A program made the translations under genes and the position numbers. From an uncultured Spirochaetota bacterium (lineage in GTDB: Bacteria; Spirochaetota; UBA4802; UBA5550), in the NCBI GenBank assembly GCA_937872225.1, contig CALMRZ010000046.1:1-64000 (forward strand): 64,000 nt of DNA. The letters are read 5' to 3'. The notes below the pieces were generated by a model, which was not told the origin of the DNA, searched no databases, and saw only the letters and a list, made by a program, of their open reading frames with translations. How positions within the stretch are numbered: the first letter of the stretch is position 1; the number at the start of each line of letters is the position of its first letter. Shown here in pieces: positions 20,630 to 30,567 of the stretch.

Positions 20630-22072
20630 ATGCCGCCATCGGGATATGATGATAACATGGATGCGATAATCACCAGGATACGGGATTACATCCGTCTGCA
20701 CGGGCTTTTCGCTGAAGGGGACCGGCTGCTGCTTTCGCTGTCGGCCGGTAAAGACTCCATGTTCCTGCTTCATGTGATTTCGCTGTTGCGCGATGAGATG
20801 GGGATTGAAGCCGCTATTTTTCACCTCAACCACGGGATGCGCGGAGAGGAATCTGACCGTGATGAGGCTTTCGTGCGCGCCATCGGTGAGCGGCACGGTA
20901 TGGAAACCCACATATGCAGCCACGATTTCAAGGGCGGGCGCCGTGCCGGCATATCCTTCGAAGAAGATGCGCGCAACGTCAGGTACGGGCTTCTTCATGG
21001 AATTGCCGGGAAGAACGGTTATACCGTCATAGCGACGGCCCATTCGAGGGATGACCAGATAGAGACTGTTTTGATGCGGATAGTGACGGGGACCGGGATA
21101 CACGGCCTGCAGGGGATCCTTCCCCGTCGGGGCGCCATCGTCAGGCCCCTCCTGGCGGTTTCCGCCGGGGAGATATACGCGTACCTGCACGGTCACGGAA
21201 TTGAATGGAGGGAAGACGCCAGCAATGAAGACCCCTCATACTTGAGAAACCACGTCAGGAACCGGATACTGCCGGTTATCAGGGAAAAGTTTCCCATGGC
21301 GGACGGGGCGATACTGTCGCTCGGTGAGGTTGCCGGCGAGAGCATATCGCTGATTGACGGGCTGATCCACGAACGCTATGCCCAGGTGGTTGCTGAAGAA
21401 GATAAAGAGGCGTATATAGATGCTGAAACACTTCGCCACAGCTTCCCACTTTTTGCCCATGTGCTGTCATCGGTGATACGGCGGAAGTTCAACCACCATG
21501 TGAACAGGAACATGCTGCGGGAGATCTTTTCTAAGTATCTGGTTGAACGGGCCAATGTCGATATATACGTCGATAAAAGTATCCGGGTCGAGAAACGATA
21601 CCGGAATAATAAAAGTTGGCTCAGATTGCGCGCGTCGGACGCGGAGGGTGGGGCAGCACCGAAGTGGGTCTACCCCATAGAACCGGAAGCGGCGACGGAG
21701 CAGGTAATTGAGATCGAAGAGATCGGCATATCGGTCACGGTTAAGGCCGTTGACCATGGTTTTTTTGAAAAATTCCGTAAAAATACCGGTTATATTTTTG
21801 TAACACTGGAAAATAACAATGAATCCTTATATATTAGAAACAGGAGGGAGGGTGATTGTATAAAGACGGAAAAAGGCAGTAAAAAAGTAAAAGATTTATT
21901 CATCGAAAAGAAGCTTGATAATGCCAGTAAGGATCGGATACCGCTATTGCTGGCAGGAAATACGGTCATCGCATGCATGACCGGTTTTTTGTTCGATATT
22001 CCCAACAGGATTGCCGCGGATTTTCTGGTGGACAAAAATTCAAAAAAAGTGATAGCTGTCATTAAAAATTAA
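20630..22072 (+). CDS. tilS: tRNA(Ile)-lysidine synthase TilS
   Basis: It modifies C34 of the CAT-anticodon isoleucine tRNA to lysidine, so that it reads AUA. The PP-loop reads SLSAGKDSM (about 38-43 for SAGKDS); most TilS have SGGKDS, so the second residue is changed. [15 protein letters not shown] and [11 protein letters not shown] are further catalytic blocks. The C-terminal domain ([26 protein letters not shown]) is present. ATG 20657 (Met10) is an equally plausible start because homologues begin near there; neither start has a good Shine-Dalgarno. The last 300 bases are noticeably more AT-rich than the first part. A tRNA with anticodon CAT is encoded at 56803. Confidence 0.93.
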   Translation: MPPSGYDDNMDAIITRIRDYIRLHGLFAEGDRLLLSLSAGKDSMFLLHVISLLRDEMGIEAAIFHLNHGMRGEESDRDEAFVRAIGERHGMETHICSHDFKGGRRAGISFEEDARNVRYGLLHGIAGKNGYTVIATAHSRDDQIETVLMRIVTGTGIHGLQGILPRRGAIVRPLLAVSAGEIYAYLHGHGIEWREDASNEDPSYLRNHVRNRILPVIREKFPMADGAILSLGEVAGESISLIDGLIHERYAQVVAEEDKEAYIDAETLRHSFPLFAHVLSSVIRRKFNHHVNRNMLREIFSKYLVERANVDIYVDKSIRVEKRYRNNKSWLRLRASDAEGGAAPKWVYPIEPEAATEQVIEIEEIGISVTVKAVDHGFFEKFRKNTGYIFVTLENNNESLYIRNRREGDCIKTEKGSKKVKDLFIEKKLDNASKDRIPLLLAGNTVIACMTGFLFDIPNRIAADFLVDKNSKKVIAVIKN

Positions 22073-22104
22073 CAGTACAAGGATTGATTTCCCGGGAGAT
22101 GTAC

Positions 22105-24036
22105 ATGAATAAGACTGCGAAACAAATCGCCCTGCTGCTTCTTATAGGGCTTATTCTCATAGCAATATTCCAGCTGAACCAGACCGATAAGGACAAGAAG
22201 CTCCTCAGTTACAGCGAGTTCATGGTCAAGGTCGCGAACAAGGATGTTTCGCGCGTTACCATTGAAAACAACAAAAAAATCATCGGCTATTACAAAGTCA
22301 GCAAGATCGATGAGGCCAGGAAACCGGAGTCGAAGGGATTCTCCAAAAAGGAAAATCCCGACTTTGAAACGGTCATTCCCTATGAAGACCCCGAGCTCAT
22401 AAAGACCCTCATCGCCAATGAGGTAAAGGTCGAAGGCAAGGAGGATGACGACAATATTTTTCTGAAGGGACTGCTCAACTTCCTGCCATGGCTCCTGTTT
22501 TTCGGCTTTATCTGGTTCATCATGATCAGGCAGATCCAGTCGACGGGAAACAAGGCGCTTTCTTTCGGGAAGAGCAGGGCGAAGTTGAACCCCGAAACGA
22601 AGAGGAAGGTGACCTTTGCCGATGTTGCCGGCGTTGACGAGGCGAAGGAAGAACTCAGGGAAATCGTTGAATTTCTCAAAGAACCGAAGAAATTCATCAA
22701 TATCGGCGCCAAGATCCCGACCGGCGTGCTCCTTATGGGCCCTCCGGGGACCGGCAAGACCCTCCTTGCCCGCGCCATTGCCGGTGAAGCCGGCGTGCCC
22801 TTCTTCTCCATCAGCGGTTCAGATTTCGTGGAAATGTTCGTGGGCGTCGGCGCTTCACGGGTGAGGGACCTCTTCGACCAGGGCAAGAAAAACGCCCCCT
22901 GCATCATATTCATTGATGAAATCGACGCCGTGGGACGTCTCCGCGGCGCGGGCCTCGGAGGCGGGCATGACGAAAGGGAGCAGACGCTGAACCAGCTCCT
23001 GGTGGAAATGGACGGTTTCGAGACCAACGAGGGGGTCATCATTATCGCGGCAACCAACAGGCCCGACGTCCTCGACCCCGCGCTGCTCAGACCGGGACGC
23101 TTTGACCGCGAGGTCGTGGTGGACATACCCGACGTGAAGGGGAGGGAAAAGATCCTTGCCGTTCATTCAAAGAAGATCCCCCTGTCGCGGGAAGTTGACC
23201 TTAAAATAATTGCCCGCGGGACGCCCGGTTTTACCGGCGCCGACCTGGCAAACCTCATTAACGAATCGGCCCTTCTCGCCGCCAGGAGAGGGCGGAAGCG
23301 GGTTACCATGGAGGACATGGAAGACGCCAAGGACAAGGTCCTGATGGGACCGGAACGACGCTCGATCCTCATCTCGGATAAAGAAAAAGAAATAACCGCC
23401 TACCATGAAGGCGGGCATGCCATCTTGGGGGTGCTGACCGGTTCTGACCCGGTCCACAAGGTGACCATCATACCGCGGGGGAGGGCGCTTGGCGTGACCA
23501 TGCAGCTGCCCAAGGAAGACCGGCGGCTCTATTCCAAGAAGCACTGGCTTGACCAGATCACGGTGCTGTTCGGCGGGCACCTGGCGGAAGAGATGAAATT
23601 CAAGGAGGTGACTACCGGTTCGAGCAGCGACCTGGAACGGGCCTCGGACATCGCCCGCAAAATGGTGTGCGAATGGGGAATGAGCGAAAAACTGGGACCG
23701 ATAACGTTCGGGAAGAGGAACGAGCAGATATTCCTCGGAAGGGAAATATCCCAGCACCGCGATTACAGCGAAATGACGGCGCAGCTCATAGATGAGGAAG
23801 TGAACGCCATTATTTATTCCTGCAAGAACAACGCCATGAAGCTGCTGAAGAGGAACATGACCAAGCTTGACCGGCTTGCCCAGAACCTTATCGAGCGTGA
23901 GACCCTGACCGGGGAGGAAATCAACGCCATCATGGCCGGTCAGAAACTGCCTCCTGTCCAAAACCATGAGGAAAAATCCAGGCCGGCAGCCGCTGAAAAA
24001 GAAACCGCGGAGAAGGCGGAAACAGGCGAAAATTAA
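22105..24036 (+). CDS. ftsH: ATP-dependent zinc metalloprotease FtsH
   Basis: A membrane-anchored AAA+ protease that degrades membrane and short-lived cytosolic proteins. Two membrane spans flank a periplasmic loop (about 8-25 and 130-150). Walker A is GPPGTGKT, the AAA pore/loop region [20 protein letters not shown] and the second region of homology [17 protein letters not shown]. The zinc site is HEGGH. The C-terminus ends in a Lys/Glu/Ala-rich tail. ATG 22105 was chosen because GGGAG ends 6 bases upstream; a TTG at 22084 and ATG 22099 lie further upstream. It follows tilS after 32 bases, a conserved bacterial order. Confidence 0.97.
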   Translation: MNKTAKQIALLLLIGLILIAIFQLNQTDKDKKLLSYSEFMVKVANKDVSRVTIENNKKIIGYYKVSKIDEARKPESKGFSKKENPDFETVIPYEDPELIKTLIANEVKVEGKEDDDNIFLKGLLNFLPWLLFFGFIWFIMIRQIQSTGNKALSFGKSRAKLNPETKRKVTFADVAGVDEAKEELREIVEFLKEPKKFINIGAKIPTGVLLMGPPGTGKTLLARAIAGEAGVPFFSISGSDFVEMFVGVGASRVRDLFDQGKKNAPCIIFIDEIDAVGRLRGAGLGGGHDEREQTLNQLLVEMDGFETNEGVIIIAATNRPDVLDPALLRPGRFDREVVVDIPDVKGREKILAVHSKKIPLSREVDLKIIARGTPGFTGADLANLINESALLAARRGRKRVTMEDMEDAKDKVLMGPERRSILISDKEKEITAYHEGGHAILGVLTGSDPVHKVTIIPRGRALGVTMQLPKEDRRLYSKKHWLDQITVLFGGHLAEEMKFKEVTTGSSSDLERASDIARKMVCEWGMSEKLGPITFGKRNEQIFLGREISQHRDYSEMTAQLIDEEVNAIIYSCKNNAMKLLKRNMTKLDRLAQNLIERETLTGEEINAIMAGQKLPPVQNHEEKSRPAAAEKETAEKAETGEN

Positions 24037-24050
24037 ATCCGGGTGCGGCC

Positions 24051-25037
24051 ATGAACGAAATCGATCAAATTCTTCTGAATATCGATAAGGATGATGACGA
24101 TAAATTTTTTCATGGTAATGAATCGGAAGCCAAGCGTAACGATGAATTATCGCAATTAATAGAATCGCTTGACGACAAGATAGCCAGGAACGAAACAGGC
24201 CAGGACGGAGAGCCGGCGGAGACCAAGGAACCGGTGAAGCCCGGACCGGGCCATGCCGAACCCCACGATACCGTTCCTGAGGCGGAAGAAGAGACGGACG
24301 CCAAAGCCTATGAGGCGGTTGCCGGCGTGAAGTTCACCCTCAGGGGAACAAAAAACTGGAACAGAAGGGAGCCCTATATCATCGCAGTTGATGCCGCCGG
24401 GTACAGGAATGACCTCGACAGCCTCCAGAAGTCGTTTTTTTTCGTTGAAGCCTTTTCTGAACAGGAGGCCATGAAGCAGAGGATCAAGCAGGAAATAGTC
24501 GCTTTTTTGAGAAAACCCTCAGGTCATGTCACGGAGCAATATGCCGGTTTTATATTCAAGAAAATATCGGTTGCGGCCGGGACGCTGTCGGAGAATTTCA
24601 AGCTGGATCCCGAATCTGAAAAACTTTTCATCTATCACATCGGACCCCTCACGGTTTACAAGTATTTAAAAGATGATTTTTATCAGAACAAGTACGGTTA
24701 CTGCTACAAGTATCTTCCCGGCAACAAGGCGGCCAGGTTTTTCCCCGATGAGTTCATCAAGACCACGGTACTGAAGTGGTTCGAGGAGAACATCAACACC
24801 CTCAACCTGCCTTTTGACAGCATTCAGCGATACGAGGAAATGAAAAAAATAGCTTCGCGGAAGTATTATAACGACCTGCGTACCTTCAACACCCGCCTTG
24901 AACAGCTTAACTCCAAACTGGGCCCGGAAAAATCTATCAGCAGGATAAAACTGTTCCAGATAAAGGGCATCCAGTGGTTCGGTCATCTTAATATCGAGGT
25001 ATACCGCCGGTTTATCGGCGGCACCATCTTCATGTAA
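24051..25037 (+). CDS. Hypothetical protein, 328 aa, acidic N-terminus
   Basis: I do not recognise this protein. Residues 1-90 are acidic and rich in Pro/Glu (QDGEPAETKEPVKPGPG), probably disordered. A compact domain follows (about 95-325), rich in Tyr, Phe and Lys, with no signal peptide or membrane span. It lies 14 bases after ftsH and is therefore probably in its transcript. The composition and layout (disordered acidic head, folded tail) echo those of the 420-residue unknown at 3551, but I see no shared motif. No catalytic motif is visible. Confidence 0.75.
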   Translation: MNEIDQILLNIDKDDDDKFFHGNESEAKRNDELSQLIESLDDKIARNETGQDGEPAETKEPVKPGPGHAEPHDTVPEAEEETDAKAYEAVAGVKFTLRGTKNWNRREPYIIAVDAAGYRNDLDSLQKSFFFVEAFSEQEAMKQRIKQEIVAFLRKPSGHVTEQYAGFIFKKISVAAGTLSENFKLDPESEKLFIYHIGPLTVYKYLKDDFYQNKYGYCYKYLPGNKAARFFPDEFIKTTVLKWFEENINTLNLPFDSIQRYEEMKKIASRKYYNDLRTFNTRLEQLNSKLGPEKSISRIKLFQIKGIQWFGHLNIEVYRRFIGGTIFM

Positions 25038-25062
25038 TGTAGAAGGTTTTCCCGGGTTACCG

Positions 25063-27162
25063 TCAGGACAGTATGGTCAGCAGTTTTTTGTTGCGGATGC
25101 CGTTGAGGAGCGGGCTGTATTTCCTGTTTCTGAATTGGTCCCAGAGAACCCGTATGTCATCGATGCCGGATACCAACCGCTCGGCAACCTCGCGTGAGTA
25201 CAGTATAAGGTCGATGTCAAGTGACAGGTCGGCGAATTCGAAAGTGCCTCCATGGCCGTGCTGCCGGAACCCTATCAACTCGCCGGCGCCCCGCTGTTTG
25301 AGGTCCTCCTCGGAGATGGCGAACCCGTCATTGGTGGAAACAATAGTGTCAATCCTCGTCCTGCTTTCATCTGATATGTCATCGGGGCTTATGAGTACGC
25401 AGAAGGACTGATGCCCTCCCCTTCCGACGCGGCCCCTGAGCTGATGGAGCTGGGAAAGGCCGAACCGTTCAGCGTGCTCGATGACGATTACCGTGGCATT
25501 GGGGACGTCAATCCCCACCTCTATGACCGTCGTGCACACCAGGATGTCTATGGCGCCGTTCTTGAAATGGTCCATGACGGCATCGCGTTCAGGCTGTCTC
25601 ATGCGGCCGTGGAGAAGCTCTACCCGGCGGCCGGGGAACACGTCGTTCTTCAGGTGTTCGAATACCTGTATGGCCGATTTGAGGTCGATTTTATCCGAAT
25701 CTTCGATGATGGGCAGGACGTAGTAAACCTGCCGGCCCTGCGCCATGTATTTTTCTAGCGAGTTGTAAACGCCCTGGAGGCGGGATTCCGGAAAAGACAT
25801 CGTCTTGACGGGGAGCCTGTTGACGGGCATGGTACGTATGGAAGTCAGGTCCAGGTCGCCATAGAGCGTGAGTGAGAGGGAGCGGGGGATTGGTGTCGCG
25901 GTCATGACGAGGAGATCTGCGGTTTCGCCTTTTTCGCGGAGGGCGGAACGCTGCTCTACTCCGAAGCGGTGCTGTTCATCAATTATGATGAGACCGAGAT
26001 CCCTGAAAGAGACTTCCTCCTGGATGATCGCGTGGGTGCCTATGACAAGGTCGATGCCGCCTGATCTTACGGATTCGTAAATTATTTTCTTTTCATTTTT
26101 GGGCGTGCTGCCGGTAAGGAGGGTGAACCTCAGGGATGCGCCCATCAGCCTGCGGGCATTGTCATAATGCTGGTTTGCAAGTATTTCGGTCGGGGCCATG
26201 AGGGCCGCCTGCCGTCCCTGCTCGATCACCATGGTTATTGCGGCCATGGCGACAACGGTTTTCCCGGAGCCCACATCGCCCTGGAGAAGGCGGTTCATCG
26301 GGTGGGGAGACGTGATGTCGCGGTACAGGGCGTCAACTGCCGCCTTCTGGTCTGCGGTCAGTTCGAACGGAAGCGATGAAATGAAGGCGCGGTATTTTGC
26401 ACCGTCAATGGGCTTTGCCTTTTTACGGTTCGACTCCCGGAGGTACCTTCTGGAAAGGGAAAGATAGTATTGATGGAAGAACATTTCATTGAAAGCAAGC
26501 CGTCTTCTCGCCTGCTCGGCCTGTTCGAAGGAGTCGGGGAAATGTATCGCGAACACGGCATCGCCGATCCCCATGAGACTGTGCCGCCGGAGGATGTCAG
26601 CATCGATAGTCTCCCTGATCCCGGGGCGGTATGAATCCAGCGCGGTTTTTATTACGCGGCGGAAACCGCGAGAGTCGAAGCCCAGGGACTTGAGCTTTTC
26701 CGTCGAACGGTAGAGGGGGATTATCCTGCCGGTATTGATCGCCTGTATGCCGGTCCCGGATGTGTCGTCGATGAAGTCAAAATCGGGATGGACCATCTGC
26801 TTTTTCCGGTAGAAATTTATTTTACCGGAAAAAATAACGTTATCGCCAATCGAGAAGAGCCTGGCGAAATACTGAACGGCTCCGAAAAAAACACCTGTCA
26901 GGGTGTCTGTTCCGTCGCTGATTTCCACTTCCAGGAACTTCTTTCTGTTCCCGGCCGTTGCCACGTTCCTGATGGTGCCGGAAACGGTGATCACGTCATT
27001 CAGGAAACAGTCTTTCAGCAGTTTGAAGGAGGAACGGTCTATGTACCTGCGGGGGATGTAGTAGAGAAGGTCCTCGACGGTCTCAATGCCGGCTTCCTCC
27101 TTCAGGACGAGTGCTTTTTTTGGTCCGATTCCCTGGATCGCCGTGACGCTGTCCGAGAGCAC
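25063..27162 (-). CDS. recG: ATP-dependent DNA helicase RecG
   Basis: A branched-DNA helicase that regresses forks and processes recombination intermediates. It has an N-terminal wedge/OB domain with the HhH-like GIGPKKALVL opening. The superfamily 2 motifs are QGDVGSGKTVVA (about 295), IIDEQHRFG, TATPIPRS and the RecG-typical QLRGRVGRG. Length 699 matches the family. The start is GTG at 27162, just past the stop of the preceding small gene. Confidence 0.96.
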   Translation of the reverse strand: MLSDSVTAIQGIGPKKALVLKEEAGIETVEDLLYYIPRRYIDRSSFKLLKDCFLNDVITVSGTIRNVATAGNRKKFLEVEISDGTDTLTGVFFGAVQYFARLFSIGDNVIFSGKINFYRKKQMVHPDFDFIDDTSGTGIQAINTGRIIPLYRSTEKLKSLGFDSRGFRRVIKTALDSYRPGIRETIDADILRRHSLMGIGDAVFAIHFPDSFEQAEQARRRLAFNEMFFHQYYLSLSRRYLRESNRKKAKPIDGAKYRAFISSLPFELTADQKAAVDALYRDITSPHPMNRLLQGDVGSGKTVVAMAAITMVIEQGRQAALMAPTEILANQHYDNARRLMGASLRFTLLTGSTPKNEKKIIYESVRSGGIDLVIGTHAIIQEEVSFRDLGLIIIDEQHRFGVEQRSALREKGETADLLVMTATPIPRSLSLTLYGDLDLTSIRTMPVNRLPVKTMSFPESRLQGVYNSLEKYMAQGRQVYYVLPIIEDSDKIDLKSAIQVFEHLKNDVFPGRRVELLHGRMRQPERDAVMDHFKNGAIDILVCTTVIEVGIDVPNATVIVIEHAERFGLSQLHQLRGRVGRGGHQSFCVLISPDDISDESRTRIDTIVSTNDGFAISEEDLKQRGAGELIGFRQHGHGGTFEFADLSLDIDLILYSREVAERLVSGIDDIRVLWDQFRNRKYSPLLNGIRNKKLLTILS

Positions 27163-27163
27163 G

Positions 27164-27493
27164 CTATTCCTCTTCGGCTATGTACCAGACCGAGTCGGGG
27201 ATCTGGACATATTTCCCTTCTTTGGTGTAGAAGAATGTGTAATTGCGCTCGCCGGAACCGCCTCTGGCGTAACCGGATGTTATTTTTTCAATGCCGACCC
27301 AGCGCTTGATGATCCTCCCGTCAAAGCCGAAAACCGTAACGGTCATATTCTGTCCTGTCACCGTGTCGATATTTCTTCTGAACTGCTGTCGCTGCTCATA
27401 GGTGAAAAAGTACCTGAAAAAAACCACGCCACCGAGGACCAGGACAACGAGAAGCAAAACGCCCATTACTTTAATTTTTATTGATCCGGCCAT
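27164..27493 (-). CDS. Small single-span membrane protein
   Basis: A 109-residue protein with one N-terminal hydrophobic segment (VMGVLLLVVLVLGGVVFFRYF) and an extracytoplasmic domain of about 75 residues (TGQNMTVTVFGFDGRIIKRW). I do not recognise a family. ATG 27493 has AGGAG 6 bases upstream, which decides against the longer frame to 27523. It is adjacent to recG (gap of one base), so the two are co-transcribed. The strand-rich second half, with many aromatic residues, suggests a small beta domain. Confidence 0.75.
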   Translation of the reverse strand: MAGSIKIKVMGVLLLVVLVLGGVVFFRYFFTYEQRQQFRRNIDTVTGQNMTVTVFGFDGRIIKRWVGIEKITSGYARGGSGERNYTFFYTKEGKYVQIPDSVWYIAEEE

Positions 27494-27597
27494 ATAAATC
27501 TCCTCTAGTTGAAAATTTGGCAATTCGAAGCTTGCATTAATTATTAATTCTATACTATTGGGTCATAGCGTGAATATGATGGCATCATACATCTTCT

Positions 27598-28329
27598 TCA
27601 AAAATTTTTACAAACCTTGCAGCGGGTGTTCCGTTTAATGCTTATGGACTCAAATTTCATAGCCAGCCCGTCCCAGAAAAGCAGCCTGTTCTTTAACGAC
27701 GGGGCAAAGCCGGCGAGATGCTTGATCGCTTCAACGGCCTGGAGCGAGCCGATGACGCCGGCGGTGGCCCCGAGTACCTGCGGTTTCTTTTTGGGTGATT
27801 TGTGGTCCAGGAAACATGCCAGGCACGGTGTTTCGGGCGGATGCATAAAGGTGATCTGGCCCCTTAACTCGGCGACACCCGCGTGCACCAGGGGGATGCT
27901 CTTTTCTACGGAAATTCGGTTGATGATATGACGCGCTTCAAAATTGTCCAGACAGTCGATGATTATATCCGGATCTCCGATAATCGATCCCGCATTTTTA
28001 GCCGTCAGTTTTTCCTTCACCGGTGTAACGGTAATAAATGGATTGAGTTCGTTCAAGGCTTCACGGGCCGAATCAACTTTAAGGTAGCCTATTTTCCCGT
28101 ATCGATGGAGTATCTGCCTGTTCAAATTGGTTATTTCTATCGTGTCATAATCGCAGATGATAATAGTACCCACGCCGGCAGCGGCAAGATAATAGAGCAC
28201 CGGACTGCCGAGACCGCCGGTGCCGGCCACGAACACCCGGGAATTCTTTAATTTTTCCTGGGCCGGAGCCCCCCATGATGGAATGCCCAGCTGGCGCGAA
28301 TAGAACAGCAGTTCTTCTTTTAATAGCAT
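27598..28329 (-). CDS. ThiF/MoeB/HesA-family adenylyltransferase
   Basis: An E1-like enzyme that adenylates the C-terminus of a ubiquitin-like sulfur carrier (ThiS or MoaD). The nucleotide-binding motif is GTGGLGSPV. The DNLNRQ-type motif is seen as EITNLNRQILH, and DCLDNFEARHIINR is the metal/adenylate region. Four cysteines form two CxxC pairs, PCLAC and RCKVC at the extreme C-terminus, the usual zinc site. No rhodanese domain is attached. No thi or moa gene is adjacent, so the partner protein is open. ATG 28329 was chosen; the frame extends to 28383 but that leader is not conserved. Confidence 0.9.
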   Translation of the reverse strand: MLLKEELLFYSRQLGIPSWGAPAQEKLKNSRVFVAGTGGLGSPVLYYLAAAGVGTIIICDYDTIEITNLNRQILHRYGKIGYLKVDSAREALNELNPFITVTPVKEKLTAKNAGSIIGDPDIIIDCLDNFEARHIINRISVEKSIPLVHAGVAELRGQITFMHPPETPCLACFLDHKSPKKKPQVLGATAGVIGSLQAVEAIKHLAGFAPSLKNRLLFWDGLAMKFESISIKRNTRCKVCKNF

Positions 28330-28385
28330 GGATATAAACCTGAACAGGTAACTATTAAAGCGGGAGATCAATAAAAATAACAAGC

Positions 28386-28411
28386 AAAAAAAAACGGCGT
28401 CTTAAACGCCG
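28386..28411 (-). terminator. Terminator of the tRNA-Thr/tRNA-Tyr unit
   Basis: On the minus strand, CGGCGT and ACGCCG form a 6-bp stem with a 5-base loop (28395-28411), followed by a run of nine T (28386-28394). Confidence 0.8.
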
Positions 28412-28426
28412 CGTTTCATGCCGCTG

Positions 28427-28508
28427 TGGTGAGGGATGGATTCGAACCATCGAAGGCTACGCCGGCAGATTTACAGTCTGCTCCCTTTGGCCGCTCGGGA
28501 ACCTCACC
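28427..28508 (-). tRNA. tRNA-Tyr (GTA)
   Basis: Read on the minus strand: acceptor stem GGTGAGG/CCTCACC, anticodon loop CTGTAAA with GTA, and the long variable arm expected of tRNA-Tyr. CCA is not encoded. Confidence 0.95.
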
Positions 28509-28521
28509 ATAAGTGCTGCTG

Positions 28522-28594
28522 AGCTGGCGAGAGGAATTGAACCCCCAACAAGTTGATTACAAATCAACTGCTCTACCGATTGAGCTACGCCAGC
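28522..28594 (-). tRNA. tRNA-Thr (TGT)
   Basis: Read on the minus strand: acceptor stem GCTGGCG/CGCCAGC, D-arm with TAGCTCAAT, anticodon stem GTTGA/TCAAC around the loop TTTGTAA (anticodon TGT). CCA is not encoded. It is 13 bases from tRNA-Tyr and shares its promoter. Confidence 0.95.
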
Positions 28595-28608
28595 AATACT
28601 GGAAGTCC

Positions 28609-28637
28609 TTTATTTATTCAGGGATGACAACTGTCAA
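28609..28637 (-). promoter_or_regulatory. Promoter of the tRNA-Thr/tRNA-Tyr unit
   Basis: On the minus strand a perfect -35 TTGACA (28637-28632) is followed after 17 bases by AATAAA, about 14 bases before the mature tRNA-Thr 5' end. Confidence 0.55.
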
Positions 28638-28971
28638 ATATTTTTTTATTTTATTGTATATAAATGAAGATTCTATCAAATAAAAAATGAGGTTGTGATA
28701 CAATAGGGATTGGATGCTTCATGTCGACAGACCCGGATACTCTAACAAACCAGTCATGCCTGATGATAGATAACGATCGGGATTTGAAACAAAACTGCGG
28801 CCCTGGTACACTAATTTAGACAACGTATGAAATTCCGTGAAGGCATGCCTGCGCAGACCATGGGGAACTTGTTAAGCGTCAAGGAAATGCTCACCGTGCT
28901 GGTTATTCCATGCTTGTTCTTGTGTCAAAATAATTGATATGTATGACGAATAATTAACTAAATTTAATTTC
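28638..28971. other. Gene-free stretch between tRNA-Thr and the tolC promoter
   Basis: No convincing gene, RNA or repeat. The centre (28700-28920) is less AT-rich than its flanks and gives short broken frames on the plus strand that include two similar pieces (RPWYTN and RRPWGT). That could be the relic of a decayed gene, but nothing recognisable remains. Confidence 0.5.
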
Positions 28972-29000
28972 TTGACAGTATTTGGTGTAAATAATTAAAT
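28972..29000 (+). promoter_or_regulatory. Candidate promoter for the tolC-hlyD-ABC operon
   Basis: TTGACA (28972-28977), a 17-base spacer and TTAAAT (28995-29000). A second AT box, TATAAT, follows at 29003-29008. The leader to the tolC start would be about 115 bases and is very AT-rich. Confidence 0.5.
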
Positions 29001-29124
29001 GATATAATTTAACTACATTAATTTTAACACTGCATTGTCCATTGTCGTTGTTGTATTATTATGCCAGATGTAAAATAATACATTATTAGTATTATTATTA
29101 CGGTACCATGAAATGGGAAATTTG

Positions 29125-30567
29125 ATGAAACAGATAGGTTTACTATTAATTGCCATGTTCCTGGCCGGACTGAACGTTTATGCCGATGAAACTGCGCCCA
29201 AAAGAGTATTGACTCTGAAAGAATGCATCAACATCGCGGTTGAGAACAATACATCGATAAAAGCCGCGGAAGAAGACAAGAAGAAGGCCCTTGCCGATTA
29301 CCGGGTTGCCACTGCGCAGCGGCTTTTGATGATTGATATGAATATTAAAACTGACGGATATCCGAAAACAAATATCCCGACCCGTTATGTTGACGCTTAT
29401 CAATGGCTGCCATACATCCCGGATTCCATTGACAGGGCCATGGCCAAATATCTTCTAGACCAGGCGCAGCCCCAGCCGAGCCCATTTGTGAAAGCTTTGA
29501 CCAGGGATTACGATCTTGGTATTACTTTGGGAGTCACCGCCTCAATCAGTCTCTACAGCGAAAAAAAGACACGAAACCAGGAGTTTGCCAAAAAGAACCT
29601 GGATATGTTCAGGCTGCAGAATAAAAAAGCCATCGGGGACGTTATTTACAATGTCAAAAACGCCTATTGCATGTACCTGATGGCCGGGGAAACGGTTGTT
29701 CTTAAGGAAAAAATGCTTAAAAACAACAAGGACAAGCTCAGGATGACGGAAATACTGTATAAAAACGCGCAACGTTCGATCCTTGACCTGAGCAGGGCCC
29801 AATACGACTTTCAGAACTCCCAGCTGGAATTGCAGAAGGCCAAAAACGGCGAGCGGGCTGCCCGGGCCGAGCTGTTCCGGAACATGGGCCTCGATGATCC
29901 CGGGACCGAATTCTCCCTCGAGGATTTCAATGATCTTCCGCGGGTGTCCTGTTCGCTTGAACAGCTTCAGAAGATGGCGGAGGTATATTCACCCGATTTG
30001 CAGCTGGCAAGGATGCAGACCCAGATTTACCGGGTGCGCGTTGATATGGAGAGGGCCAATCATTATCCGGACGTGGATCTGCAGGTGCTGGGAGGTCTGA
30101 GAAATTCGAGGCTTGATTTCACTTCGTTCAAAAACAACTTTACGTCTGATGCGTGGAAACCATCCATAGGCGTTAATTTCCTCGCGCGGATGAACCTGTT
30201 CTCGAGCGGAATGATTACGTCGCGGATTGCATCGGCGAATGCCGATTACAATAAATCACTTTACAAGGAAACTGACATCATCAATGCGACGAGGACGCTG
30301 GTTATCGCTCAATACCAGTCGCTCCAGGAATTGAGCACGATGATGGATCTGTCAAAAAAGTTGATGCAGGACGCAGAAAAGAACATGCTGCTCGCCAAGA
30401 AATCATATGAAAGCGGAGCAGGAACACAGCTTGAGATCAATGAAGCTATCATGTCGTATGAGAATGCCGCCCTGGGCTATCAAAAATCCAAGAATGACTA
30501 CCTGATGGCAGTGGCGAAAATATCAAGCATTGTCGGCCTGGGAGAGGATTCCTTATGCAAAAAATGA
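29125..30567 (+). CDS. TolC-family outer-membrane efflux protein
   Basis: The outer-membrane channel of a tripartite exporter. A signal peptide (KQIGLLLIAMFLAGLNVYA) is followed by the family repeat pattern: TLKECINIAVENNTSIKAAEE and a long alternation of helical hairpin and strands, with LARMNLFSSG and KKSYESGAGTQLEINEA in the second half. Length about 480 is typical. ATG 29125 was chosen (GGGA 7 bases upstream) over ATG 29113. The gene overlaps the adaptor gene by 13 bases. Confidence 0.93.
   Translation: MKQIGLLLIAMFLAGLNVYADETAPKRVLTLKECINIAVENNTSIKAAEEDKKKALADYRVATAQRLLMIDMNIKTDGYPKTNIPTRYVDAYQWLPYIPDSIDRAMAKYLLDQAQPQPSPFVKALTRDYDLGITLGVTASISLYSEKKTRNQEFAKKNLDMFRLQNKKAIGDVIYNVKNAYCMYLMAGETVVLKEKMLKNNKDKLRMTEILYKNAQRSILDLSRAQYDFQNSQLELQKAKNGERAARAELFRNMGLDDPGTEFSLEDFNDLPRVSCSLEQLQKMAEVYSPDLQLARMQTQIYRVRVDMERANHYPDVDLQVLGGLRNSRLDFTSFKNNFTSDAWKPSIGVNFLARMNLFSSGMITSRIASANADYNKSLYKETDIINATRTLVIAQYQSLQELSTMMDLSKKLMQDAEKNMLLAKKSYESGAGTQLEINEAIMSYENAALGYQKSKNDYLMAVAKISSIVGLGEDSLCKK

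Noticed and set aside
28700-28920. Short plus-strand frames with repeated RPW-type pieces as a gene
   Set aside because: Frames are short, broken and lack start signals; at most a decayed remnant.
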